64,000 bases of DNA from Methylovulum sp. (GTDB lineage: Bacteria > Pseudomonadota > Gammaproteobacteria > Methylococcales > Methylomonadaceae). A program made the translations under genes and the position numbers. Of the stretch, positions 36,355 through 43,828 are shown piece by piece. The DNA is taken from positions 23,056-87,055 of the forward strand of contig JAQTQZ010000017.1 of NCBI GenBank assembly GCA_028712695.1. Direction: 5' to 3'. How positions within the stretch are numbered: position 1 is the stretch's first letter; each line of letters starts with the position of its first letter. Below the pieces are notes generated by a model. That model saw only the letters and a list, made by a program, of their open reading frames with translations, ran no database searches and had not been told where the DNA came from.

Positions 36355-36402
36355 GGATTCTTAATCCATAGGTCTATGGTTCGAATCCCTAACACCCCAC
36401 CA
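36355..36402 (+). repeat. attR: copy of tRNA-Lys 3' end
   Basis: A 48-bp copy of the tRNA 3' end with two mismatches against 29293-29340, ending in CCCCACCA. It marks the right boundary. The 165 bases between it and the integrase start are AT-rich and should hold arm-type sites and the integrase promoter. Confidence 0.85.
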
Positions 36403-36615
36403 ATACTTTCAATGCCTTACAAGATTTTCTCTCAGGTCTTTTTCTTAGCCTACAGCAAATCTGTCACTGCATTCTTTGCTCTTTGTTTTCCCTGCACGTG
36501 ATATGCCTGATATTAAGGCATGGGCACTGTAAAACAGCAGCCAATATTTCCCATAGAATCAAAGTTGTGGCAAACCAATAACCCTAGAAATCAACTGAAA
36601 ATCATTTGGCATTAT

Positions 36616-37824
36616 CTATGGCGCATTTTCAAGGTTATTTGACACTTTAGAAGCCGACAACACCCTGTTGGAGCCGATATTGCCGTTGAATTTGTTGACC
36701 ACATCCACGATTTCCTGACTTTGGAACGACATTTTTTGCGTTATTGCCGACATTACCCTCAAAGAATTTGGCTCGTCGATTTTAGACAACCAATCTTCTA
36801 AATTTCTGGCCCCCTCCGCCGGCGCTTTTTGTGCCCAATCCACTATCTTTTGGGTTGCCTCGGGCGAACCTATTTCTGCCAAGGCATTGCCGCTGACTTC
36901 AAATGCCGGTGTCCCCGGCGGCTCTTGCACAAACCAAGTGTCCAAAACTCCAACGGCATTGGGATTACGTATCTGCGGAATAGCATTGAAAGCAACCTCC
37001 TGCTTGATACGGCGGGTTGCTTCCGTATCGTTATTTTTATTGTTCCCTGACAGGGTGAGTAATAATTGCTTGACGCCTTCCGGCGCGCCTACTTGTGCGA
37101 TGGCTATGCCGACCGCCGTCAAAAAAGCTTGGTCGCTGTTTCCAAGGTTTGTCCAAGCGGCTTCCAAGACAGGGGAAAGCTCCTCATGAAATGTCCCATC
37201 CCATTGATTATCCCCAATATGGGAGATTGCTTGTAAAACTAAAATACGCATCGGGGAGGCCGTTTCCTGCCCAGCCAAATCAACCAACTGGTTAAGTGAT
37301 TCAGGGGTGGCGATGTCCGCCAACAGATCAAGCAAAAGGGCTTTATTTTGGAGCGGCAAGTCAGGCTTCGACAGCAAGCTGTAAATGCTTCGATAAATTT
37401 CGGGATGGGGGTATTTACGCAGGCCTTCTGCAAGCAGCATCCCGATAATGGGGATTTGCTGAAATTCAGAACGGCTCAACAGCAATTTCCAACTTTGCCA
37501 TAATTGTGCAGTTGTTTGGTGCTGAAAATCTATGCCGATAAGCCCATTATTTTTACTGGATTTTGCAGCTGAAACGCCACTATTTAACGGAAATTTCCTC
37601 TCTGCCGCATAAAAATCCGCATTAAGCGCATCCGAGCTATTTTTTACGATAGCGTTAACCCTTCCTTTCGTAGCAGGAGCGTTTTCCCATTGCCCCCTTC
37701 CGGCACCTTCGTGCTGGCTTATGGGCAAATAGTCAGCACGCCAGCACTGTACACCCAGAATCAGGGCAAACAATAGGCAAACCATAGCAAGGACAAACCG
37801 GGGGCTCACCTTTCTGTCCACCAC
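36616..37824 (-). CDS. membrane-anchored HEAT-repeat-like protein
   Basis: A 402-residue protein with an N-terminal hydrophobic helix (FVLAMVCLLFALILGVQC), then a linker and a helical-repeat region (about 100-380). That region has HEAT-like pairs: KALLLDLLADIATPESLNQL, MRILVLQAISHIGD, AFLTAVGIAIAQVGAPEGVK, VSGNALAEIGSPEATQKIV. Such repeats bind other proteins; no enzyme motif is seen. Start codons are GTG: either 37824, or 37809, which overlaps the stop of the preceding gene as GTGA. It is probably translated together with that secreted hydrolase-like gene and works in the envelope. Function unknown. Confidence 0.6.
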   Translation of the reverse strand: MVDRKVSPRFVLAMVCLLFALILGVQCWRADYLPISQHEGAGRGQWENAPATKGRVNAIVKNSSDALNADFYAAERKFPLNSGVSAAKSSKNNGLIGIDFQHQTTAQLWQSWKLLLSRSEFQQIPIIGMLLAEGLRKYPHPEIYRSIYSLLSKPDLPLQNKALLLDLLADIATPESLNQLVDLAGQETASPMRILVLQAISHIGDNQWDGTFHEELSPVLEAAWTNLGNSDQAFLTAVGIAIAQVGAPEGVKQLLLTLSGNNKNNDTEATRRIKQEVAFNAIPQIRNPNAVGVLDTWFVQEPPGTPAFEVSGNALAEIGSPEATQKIVDWAQKAPAEGARNLEDWLSKIDEPNSLRVMSAITQKMSFQSQEIVDVVNKFNGNIGSNRVLSASKVSNNLENAP

Positions 37825-38747
37825 ATTTGGGTCAATTGGGCAAGACCTGCACTGATTTTACCAACTTGCTCCGGATTTGCCTGTAGCGTCACCAATCCGG
37901 CTGTGCCAATCGGCAACACTCCCTGCTGCAAGGGTTCAAGACCTGTATTATCGCCATCATAGAGCGCCAACAATCCGACTGCATCACTGTGCTCGGCGGC
38001 GTCAGTCCCTAACCAGCCCAGCGCTGCTAATGACGCGCTGGACTGGCTCACCACGGTCAAGCTGATATTGGGATGACGGCTTAACACCCCCAATACCGCC
38101 GCCCTAACTTCATGCGCCAAATTTCCGGCGGCAATATCGTCCAGTGTATTCCCACCAGTTTCGGTAACTTGCAACCCCCTAGCCTCAGCACCCTGGACAA
38201 GCATGTCGTAATAACCGAAAGCAACACGATAGCAATAGACTTTATTGTCGGGATCAAAAGAATCCTTGCCCAACACCACGCCGCCATACACAACCGGACA
38301 AAGGTTGTTAAAGTGCTGTTTGGCGAATTCGTTCCATACTGTGTGCCGAAACCCTTTGCCGTGCAGTAGCAGCAAGACCTTGGCCGGTGCGGCGCGCGCT
38401 TTAGCTTTGGCAAAATGTGCCACCACACTGGCATTTTCTTCGGCTGTAAGTGTGCAAAGCGGGCCGATGGTGTTTTTACAAGCCCCTTCCCAACCCTTAA
38501 AACGGTAAGCTTTATCAGCTAACGCGAACAAACTGACAACGGTTTGCGGGAAGGCCTGAATCACGCAATGCGGCATACAGTCCATATCACCCGGCACACT
38601 GGCAACACGCCCACCCTCACCGTCAGCCACCCGGACATCCAAGGTAACAGCCATACTCTGGTGCGGGTACGCCGCAACAACTGGCGCAAACAACAATAGC
38701 CTACCCAACCCCTTAAAAAAGCGAAGAAAATAGCGGTATTTTTTCAT
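37806..38747 (-). CDS. secreted alpha/beta-hydrolase-like protein with N-terminal repeat domain
   Basis: A 313-residue protein with a signal peptide (GLGRLLLFAPVVAAYPHQSMA). Residues about 35-112 form a small beta domain with four Cys (DMDCMPHCV, WEGACKN, GPLCTL) and FKGWEGACKN...VVAHF. This resembles the InlB/bacterial-repeat surface module. The rest resembles an alpha/beta-hydrolase: LLLLHGKGF near the oxyanion strand and VVSQSSASLAALGWLG at the nucleophile elbow, where the usual G-x-S-x-G is replaced by S-Q-S-S-A. It may be inactive or a divergent lipase-like protein. It overlaps the HEAT-like gene by up to 19 bases. Confidence 0.55.
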   Translation of the reverse strand: MKKYRYFLRFFKGLGRLLLFAPVVAAYPHQSMAVTLDVRVADGEGGRVASVPGDMDCMPHCVIQAFPQTVVSLFALADKAYRFKGWEGACKNTIGPLCTLTAEENASVVAHFAKAKARAAPAKVLLLLHGKGFRHTVWNEFAKQHFNNLCPVVYGGVVLGKDSFDPDNKVYCYRVAFGYYDMLVQGAEARGLQVTETGGNTLDDIAAGNLAHEVRAAVLGVLSRHPNISLTVVSQSSASLAALGWLGTDAAEHSDAVGLLALYDGDNTGLEPLQQGVLPIGTAGLVTLQANPEQVGKISAGLAQLTQMWWTER

Positions 38748-39089
38748 AATTTAACTCTTCTGATGCCCTCATTAATTGCATAATACCGGACAAAACGTTG
38801 TTCAGCGAGCAAGTTTTCCCGTTAACATTTCATTAACCAGTGCTGATGTATCCTATCGCTGCTTAAGCGGTTTCAAGGTGTTGAAACCCATCTTTTGCTG
38901 TTGGCCACCATTGGACTTAGACAATGGTCTGCGAGGAATTGGCTACAAAGACACTCCCAATAAAAAGGCGTGGCACCTTACTTAAGAGGCATTGATGAAA
39001 TTACACAACCACCCAAAATGGCTGAAAGCCGCCTTGTGTTAATCGAACCTTTAATCTAACAACACTTTAATACCAAACAGGAAAACAAC
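38748..39089. other. intergenic region
   Basis: This gap separates divergent genes and should contain their promoters. A short frame at 38776-38985 has no ribosome site or recognisable product. A good ribosome site (AGGAAA) for the next gene is at its right edge. Confidence 0.35.
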
Positions 39090-39542
39090 ATGAGCAACAC
39101 CAAAACAAATCTGCGCCTTATTTTTTCACTACTGATGCTATTAACAACATCAGCAATGGCCCAGAACCATGCGGTCGAAATCAATATAGGCGGCAAAGGG
39201 CCTGCTGTCGATGGATTCGCTTTTGACACTGTCCGGCAAGTTATTGGACACGCGGTGGCGAACGGCGTTGTTGATAAATTTATTGTCAACAATTATGGTG
39301 TCGAAGGCGGTTTTTCGGCCTGCGCGCAAACGTCGGCAAGAACGAAGGGATTTGTTGCTTTTGTACAGCAGTTGCATACTATTGTCCCTAATCCTAACAC
39401 TACTTTTTATTCGGTGCGCCTGGCTACGGCCTGCACCGAAAATGTGACCTTTTGTGCGCAAGATGTATATCAATGTCCCGATGGCTCCTATGTTAGCCGC
39501 GTCCCCCCAACTTGCAATTTTACCCCTTGTCCGAGCAAATAA
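39090..39542 (+). CDS. small secreted Cys-containing protein
   Basis: A 150-residue protein with a signal peptide (LRLIFSLLMLLTTSAMAQ) and AGGAAA before the ATG. The first half (NHAVEINIGGKGPAVDGFAF, DTVRQVIGHAVANGVVDKFI) resembles a small alpha/beta fold. The C-terminal tail CAQDVYQCPDGSYVSRVPPT, then CNFTPCPSK, has the CPDGSYVSR...C...PCP pattern that I have seen at the ends of many secreted proteins in cyanobacteria and proteobacteria. No function is established. Eight Cys in the mature protein suggest disulfides. Confidence 0.6.
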   Translation: MSNTKTNLRLIFSLLMLLTTSAMAQNHAVEINIGGKGPAVDGFAFDTVRQVIGHAVANGVVDKFIVNNYGVEGGFSACAQTSARTKGFVAFVQQLHTIVPNPNTTFYSVRLATACTENVTFCAQDVYQCPDGSYVSRVPPTCNFTPCPSK

Positions 39543-39865
39543 TTTTCTGATCAGAAAGGTTTTTCAGCTTGCCCTAAGCCAAGTTGCTGGCGCAGACCGA
39601 TAAGGCACATGGATGCGCCTCAAAATGGAATCAACGCTTGAAACGGCAAGCACATGCTGTCAAGTGGCTCTTTCTTCAAGTCGGACGGGGTTAATCCCCG
39701 TCCATGACGATTGCTAGACAGCTTCTCTCCTTATAGTAATCAAACCAAAATGGCATAGGTGCCAAATGTACCGGTTTAAGGTAATAATACCGCCTAACCT
39801 GTGCAGGAGCGTTGTACCTAGCCCCCAGCATCTTTTTTTGATTGCAGCCCTTTTATATTCCCACT
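39543..39865. other. intergenic region with two hairpins
   Basis: TTTCTGATCAGAAA followed by GGTTTTT (39544-39565) is a plausible weak terminator for the preceding gene. GGACGGGG/CCCCGTCC (39683-39703) forms a perfect 8-bp stem with a 5-base loop of unknown role. No gene is seen. Confidence 0.45.
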
Positions 39866-40531
39866 ATGCGTATTTTGATTATCGAAGACGAAGCAGGTAT
39901 CCGCGCCCCAATCCGTAGGCAACTCGAAAAAGAAGGCTACCAAGTCGATGAAACCGGGGATGGTCAAGAAGGTTTTTATTTTGCCACCGAATACCCGGTG
40001 GATGCCGCTATTATCGACTTGGGCCTACCCGGCCTTCCCGGCCTTGAAATCATCAAGCGGTTGCGCCAACAGGGCAGTAACCTGCCCATCCTTGTACTCA
40101 CCGCACGCGGACGTTGGCAAGAACGGGTTGAGGGGCTCGAAGCCGGGGCGGATGACTATCTGGCGAAACCCTTCCAAATGGAAGAGCTCTCCGCACGCCT
40201 CAAGGCATTAATGCGTAGGGTCATCGGCGCCCCACAATCCCTACTCAACTGTGGTTACCTGGCAATCAATCTGGAAACGCAACGCGCAACGGTTGACGGC
40301 GTTGCTATAGAACTCACCAACTTTGAATATCGGATGCTGGAATATCTGGCTAAACAGCAAGGCAAAATCATTTCCAAAGATGAGCTCAGCAGCTACCTTT
40401 ACCCTCATGACACCGACCCGGAAAGTAATGTGCTGACGGTCTTAATGGGACGTTTACGGCGTAAACTTGATCCTAAAGGTAACCGCCAACCCATTGAAAC
40501 CTTACATGGCCGGGGTTACCGGCTGTTATAA
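39866..40531 (+). CDS. OmpR/PhoP-family response regulator
   Basis: DNA-binding regulator of a two-component system. Start ATG 39866 (MRILIIEDEAGIRAPIRRQL); the TTG eight codons upstream is less likely. The receiver domain has the acidic pair E7-D8, phospho-acceptor D51 (AAIIDLGLPG), the Thr in LTARG and the Lys in YLAKPF. The C-terminal winged helix (ELTNFEYRMLEYLAKQQGKI, VLMGRLRRKLD, ETLHGRGYRL) is OmpR/PhoB type. The sequence is closest to PhoP/QseB-like regulators. The sensor gene begins directly after its stop. Confidence 0.88.
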   Translation: MRILIIEDEAGIRAPIRRQLEKEGYQVDETGDGQEGFYFATEYPVDAAIIDLGLPGLPGLEIIKRLRQQGSNLPILVLTARGRWQERVEGLEAGADDYLAKPFQMEELSARLKALMRRVIGAPQSLLNCGYLAINLETQRATVDGVAIELTNFEYRMLEYLAKQQGKIISKDELSSYLYPHDTDPESNVLTVLMGRLRRKLDPKGNRQPIETLHGRGYRLL

Positions 40532-41878
40532 ATGGTCAACTCGCTGTATCTCAGGCTCAACCTTAGCGCCATCCTGATCCTGCTCATTTTCCTGGCCGCC
40601 ACGGGTGCCGTTCTGGATAATGCCTTTGTGGAAAGCGCCCGTTCATCCTTGCGGGAACGCATGTTAGGTCAAATTTACCAACTGTTAACCGTATCCGTGA
40701 TAGAGGAAACCGGGCAGCTCATCATGCCACTGCCGACCCATCTGCCCTATTCACAACTCGCCCTGCCGGATTCCGGCCTTTACGCATTCATCGGCAACAA
40801 CAGTACCGATAACTTGTTATGGCGGTCACCATCTTTAAATAACCAACAGCCACCGCAACCGCCAGCACTGCAAGTGGGCGAAAAACATTGGGCAGATGTG
40901 CGAATGAAGGATGGTAAGGCGTATTACCTACTTGGCTTCGGCTTCCAACGCACCGTTAAAACAGGCGTGTATCCGTTCAATTTTTACTTGCTGGCAGAGC
41001 TGGCACCATTGCATAAGGAAGTCCGCCTCTACCGAAGCCGTTTATGGGCTGGGCTGGCAGGAGTGGCGCTGCTATTGTTGGCAACGCAAACTTGGGTGTT
41101 GTACTGGGGCTTAAACCCCTTACGAAAAGTGGGCCTAGAACTTCGTGCCATCGAAGCAGAAGAACGCAACCAAATCAATGGCCGCTATCCGAGAGAAGTC
41201 AAACAATTAACCGACAATATCAATATCCTGTTAGCTCAAGAACGCGCCCGTCAAACCCGTTACCGCAACGCTCTGGCCGATTTGGCGCACAGCTTAAAAA
41301 CCCCGCTTGCCGTCTTGCTCGGCGCCACCGACCAACCCGAAGCGTTGCCGGATACCGTCCACGAACAAAGCACCCGCATGATGCGCATCGTCGAACGGCA
41401 ACTGCAACGCGCAGGCGCCGCCAGTAACTCGGCCGCCATGCCGCCTATCGGCGTGTATCAGGTGGTGGAACGGATCTCGGCCTCATTATGCAAAGTGTAC
41501 CGCCATAAAAACGTGACCCTCTCCAACCAAATAGATCCCAGTTTACAGTTTCGCTGTGACGAAGCCGATCTGATGGAAATCTTAGGCAATCTGCTTGATA
41601 ACGCATGTAAATGGTGTCGCAGCCAGGTTGAAATCCTAGGTTTTAACGACGGCAAATGCCTAATAATTAGCGTCCATGACGATGGCCCAGGCATCAGCCA
41701 GGAAGACCTCGCGCATATACTCCAACGCGGCGGACGCGCAGACGAATCCACTCCTGGCAACGGTTTAGGGCTCAGCGTTGTCGCAGACATTGTCGAATCC
41801 TATCAAGGCCAACTGATTATAGAAACCAACACCTTGGGCGGCGGGGTGGTAACAATAGAGTTCGGACGCAATGGTTAA
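40532..41878 (+). CDS. sensor histidine kinase, PhoQ-like
   Basis: Membrane sensor partner of the preceding regulator. A first transmembrane helix (residues 8-30) is followed by a periplasmic domain of about 135 residues and a second helix (LWAGLAGVALLLLATQTWVL, 171-190). A short linker leads to the dimerisation box with His253 (LADLAHSLKTPLAVL). The ATPase domain has the N-box NLLDNACKWC, G1 DDGPGIS and G2 GNGLGLSVV. The ADLAHSLKTPL box and PLRKVGLELRAIE resemble PhoQ. Its ATG follows the regulator stop with no gap. The signal sensed is unknown; the periplasmic region is not notably acidic. Confidence 0.88.
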   Translation: MVNSLYLRLNLSAILILLIFLAATGAVLDNAFVESARSSLRERMLGQIYQLLTVSVIEETGQLIMPLPTHLPYSQLALPDSGLYAFIGNNSTDNLLWRSPSLNNQQPPQPPALQVGEKHWADVRMKDGKAYYLLGFGFQRTVKTGVYPFNFYLLAELAPLHKEVRLYRSRLWAGLAGVALLLLATQTWVLYWGLNPLRKVGLELRAIEAEERNQINGRYPREVKQLTDNINILLAQERARQTRYRNALADLAHSLKTPLAVLLGATDQPEALPDTVHEQSTRMMRIVERQLQRAGAASNSAAMPPIGVYQVVERISASLCKVYRHKNVTLSNQIDPSLQFRCDEADLMEILGNLLDNACKWCRSQVEILGFNDGKCLIISVHDDGPGISQEDLAHILQRGGRADESTPGNGLGLSVVADIVESYQGQLIIETNTLGGGVVTIEFGRNG

Positions 41879-42050
41879 CACTAATTGGTCAAGTCAAGCC
41901 AGGTAAATGGCCTTCGTCTCTAAACATGGTAAACAAAACTTGGATTTTAAGCTTTTACCTTGCCACCGGATTAGTGTATTGATTTATCAAAACCGACAGT
42001 AAAAAGCTATAATTCGGCAACTCAACACGCAACTGCGCAGGATTTATACA

Positions 42051-43364
42051 ATGACAGTCGTCGACACCCTCATCCATGCCCGCTGGATCATCCCCGTGGA
42101 ACCCGAAGCGATAACCTTGGAACACCACTCGCTGGTTATTGATGCGGGCAGGATTATTGACTTGTTGCCTACCGATGATGCCAAGCAAAAATACCAAGGT
42201 ATTAGCACCGAACATCTGGACAATCAAGCGCTGCTGCCAGGCTTAATCAACAGCCATACCCATGCGGCAATGACACTGATGCGCGGGATTGCTGATGATC
42301 TGCAATTGATGGACTGGCTGACCAATCACATCTGGCCGCTGGAACAAAAATGGATGAGCGAGGCCTTTGTTAGGGACGGGACAGAACTGGCGATTGCCGA
42401 AATGATTCGCGGCGGAACGACATGCTTTAACGATATGTATTTTTTTCCTGATATTACGGCAAAACAAGCGATACAGCATGGCATACGCGCCAGTGTCGGG
42501 CTGATTGTGATCGATTTCCCCACCGTCTGGGCCGAAAACAGTGATGCGTATATCGAAAAAGGGCTGGCTTTGTATGAGCAGCTGCAGCATCAGCCGCTGA
42601 TCAGCGCCACCTTTGCACCGCATGCGCCCTACACAGTATCTGATGCGCCGCTACAAAAAATTAGGGTATTGTCTGATGAGCTGGACAGGCCAGTACATAT
42701 CCATGTCCATGAAACACTGCATGAAGTCGAACAAGCCGAGCAGCAAAATGGTAAACGGCCTTTGCAACGCCTTAGTGATCTAGGCTTGGTCGGCCCATCG
42801 TTAATAGCAGTACACGCCACACAGTTGACGGATACAGAAATCGCCTTGCTGGCTAAAGCCGGTGCGCATATTGTGCACTGCCCCGAATCTAATTTAAAGT
42901 TAGCCAGCGGCTTTTGCCAAGTTGCCAAGTGCCTCGCTGCCGGCATTAATGTAGCCTTAGGTACAGACGGCGCAGCAAGCAATAATGATTTGGATATGTT
43001 CGGCGAAATGCGCACTGCGGCATTATTGGGCAAGGCAGTCGCTGGGGATGCCAGTGCCATTCCGGCAATGACGGCATTGCGTATGGCGACTATCAACGGG
43101 GCAAAGGCGCTGGGACTGGATCATGAAATCGGTTCACTGAGCGTAGGCAAGGCTGCGGATGTGATTGCCATCGACCTGGATCATCTGGAAACCTTGCCTT
43201 TATACTGCCCCGTCTCGCAAATCGTTTATGCCGCAAGCCGTCAGCAAGTCACTGATGTCTGGGTGGCTGGCAAACGCCTGTTAAATCGACGCCAACTGAC
43301 AACGGTCAACTTGGAAGAATTGTCCGTAAAAATCAGGCAATGGCAACAGCGGCTCTCCGCTTAA
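42051..43364 (+). CDS. mtaD: 5-methylthioadenosine/S-adenosylhomocysteine deaminase
   Basis: Amidohydrolase (TRZ/ATZ family) that deaminates methylthioadenosine and adenosylhomocysteine. The 437-residue protein shows the metal site H69-T-H71 in NSHTHAAMTLMRG, then HIHVHET, HATQLT and the Asp in LGTDGAASNNDLDMF. The C-terminal VGKAADVIAIDLD belongs to the composite beta domain. The family also includes other nucleobase or guanidine deaminases, so the substrate is inferred. mtnA of methionine salvage lies in the same window (58027) but is not linked. Confidence 0.85.
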   Translation: MTVVDTLIHARWIIPVEPEAITLEHHSLVIDAGRIIDLLPTDDAKQKYQGISTEHLDNQALLPGLINSHTHAAMTLMRGIADDLQLMDWLTNHIWPLEQKWMSEAFVRDGTELAIAEMIRGGTTCFNDMYFFPDITAKQAIQHGIRASVGLIVIDFPTVWAENSDAYIEKGLALYEQLQHQPLISATFAPHAPYTVSDAPLQKIRVLSDELDRPVHIHVHETLHEVEQAEQQNGKRPLQRLSDLGLVGPSLIAVHATQLTDTEIALLAKAGAHIVHCPESNLKLASGFCQVAKCLAAGINVALGTDGAASNNDLDMFGEMRTAALLGKAVAGDASAIPAMTALRMATINGAKALGLDHEIGSLSVGKAADVIAIDLDHLETLPLYCPVSQIVYAASRQQVTDVWVAGKRLLNRRQLTTVNLEELSVKIRQWQQRLSA

Positions 43365-43828
43365 TTTAGATCCTGGCCAAATTTAGCCATTCCGCATTGC
43401 TTACCTTAATACGGCGACTCGCCGGTCGCCTGGGTTTAAACGGAAACCCGCAACATTAAGGTAGCCACTAGTACCATTATCCAAGCATACATTAGGTTCT
43501 TTGTGATTTTCAAAGCGCTTACACGCGTCAAAGCCATTACTTAGGCGATGTCCCATTGAGAAAAAACAGGCAATTTTGATTTCTTTTGCCAACGTGTCAT
43601 TTATCTTCCTGAAACCGACAACCACCTGTAACAGAAAGATCATAATTAATTAAAAAACTCAATTATTTTATATTAATTATGAGAACTGCATCACGTTTTT
43701 ATTCATTAAAATCCATCAAGGTAGCTGAAAAAACTATTTTATGGCAGGATTCATGCGCCCTGTATAAGGGGAATAAAAATAAAAAAAGATAATAATAACA
43801 ATAAGTATTAATTTAGGGGAGTAAGCAA
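43365..43828. other. intergenic region with candidate sigma-54 promoter
   Basis: The first part (43401-43643) contains a minus-strand frame without a ribosome site that I do not accept as a gene. The rest is AT-rich and leads into the phosphatase gene, with a GG-N10-GC promoter-like element at 43742-43756 and a strong ribosome site (GGGGAG). Confidence 0.4.
43742..43756 (+). promoter_or_regulatory. candidate sigma-54 (-24/-12) promoter
   Basis: TGGCAGGATTCATGC has the GG-N10-GC spacing and most of the consensus TGGCAC-N5-TTGC (mismatches at one position in each half). It lies 73 bases before the start codon of the sensor phosphatase gene. The sequence match is good, but the assignment needs experimental support. 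Confidence 0.5.

Larger units (their letters stand above)
29341..36402. mobile_element. about 7-kb integrative element in tRNA-Lys(CTT)
   Basis: The bounds are the tRNA 3' end and its 48-bp copy. The integrase gene lies next to the right boundary and reads inward, the standard layout for tRNA-targeting islands. All genes are on the minus strand: integrase, higB, higA, an integrase remnant, a 553-residue unknown protein and six small proteins. No capsid, tail, terminase large subunit, relaxase or recognisable replication protein is seen, so it is neither a complete phage nor an ICE; a satellite, plasmid-like element or decayed island remain possible. Three families of repeated DNA motifs lie near its gene starts. 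Confidence 0.85.

Noticed and set aside
38866..38990. possible transposase fragment upstream of the Cys-containing protein
   Set aside because: All frames were read on both strands and no transposase motif or terminal inverted repeat was found.
39683..39703. GGACGGGG/CCCCGTCC hairpin considered as a CRISPR repeat
   Set aside because: Only one copy is present and there are no spaced repeats or cas genes.
43401..43643. 80-codon minus-strand frame before the sensor phosphatase gene
   Set aside because: No ribosome site, no recognisable domain and no operon context. The C-terminal SGYLNVAGFRLNPG faintly recalls formylglycine-generating enzymes but is too short to claim even as a remnant.
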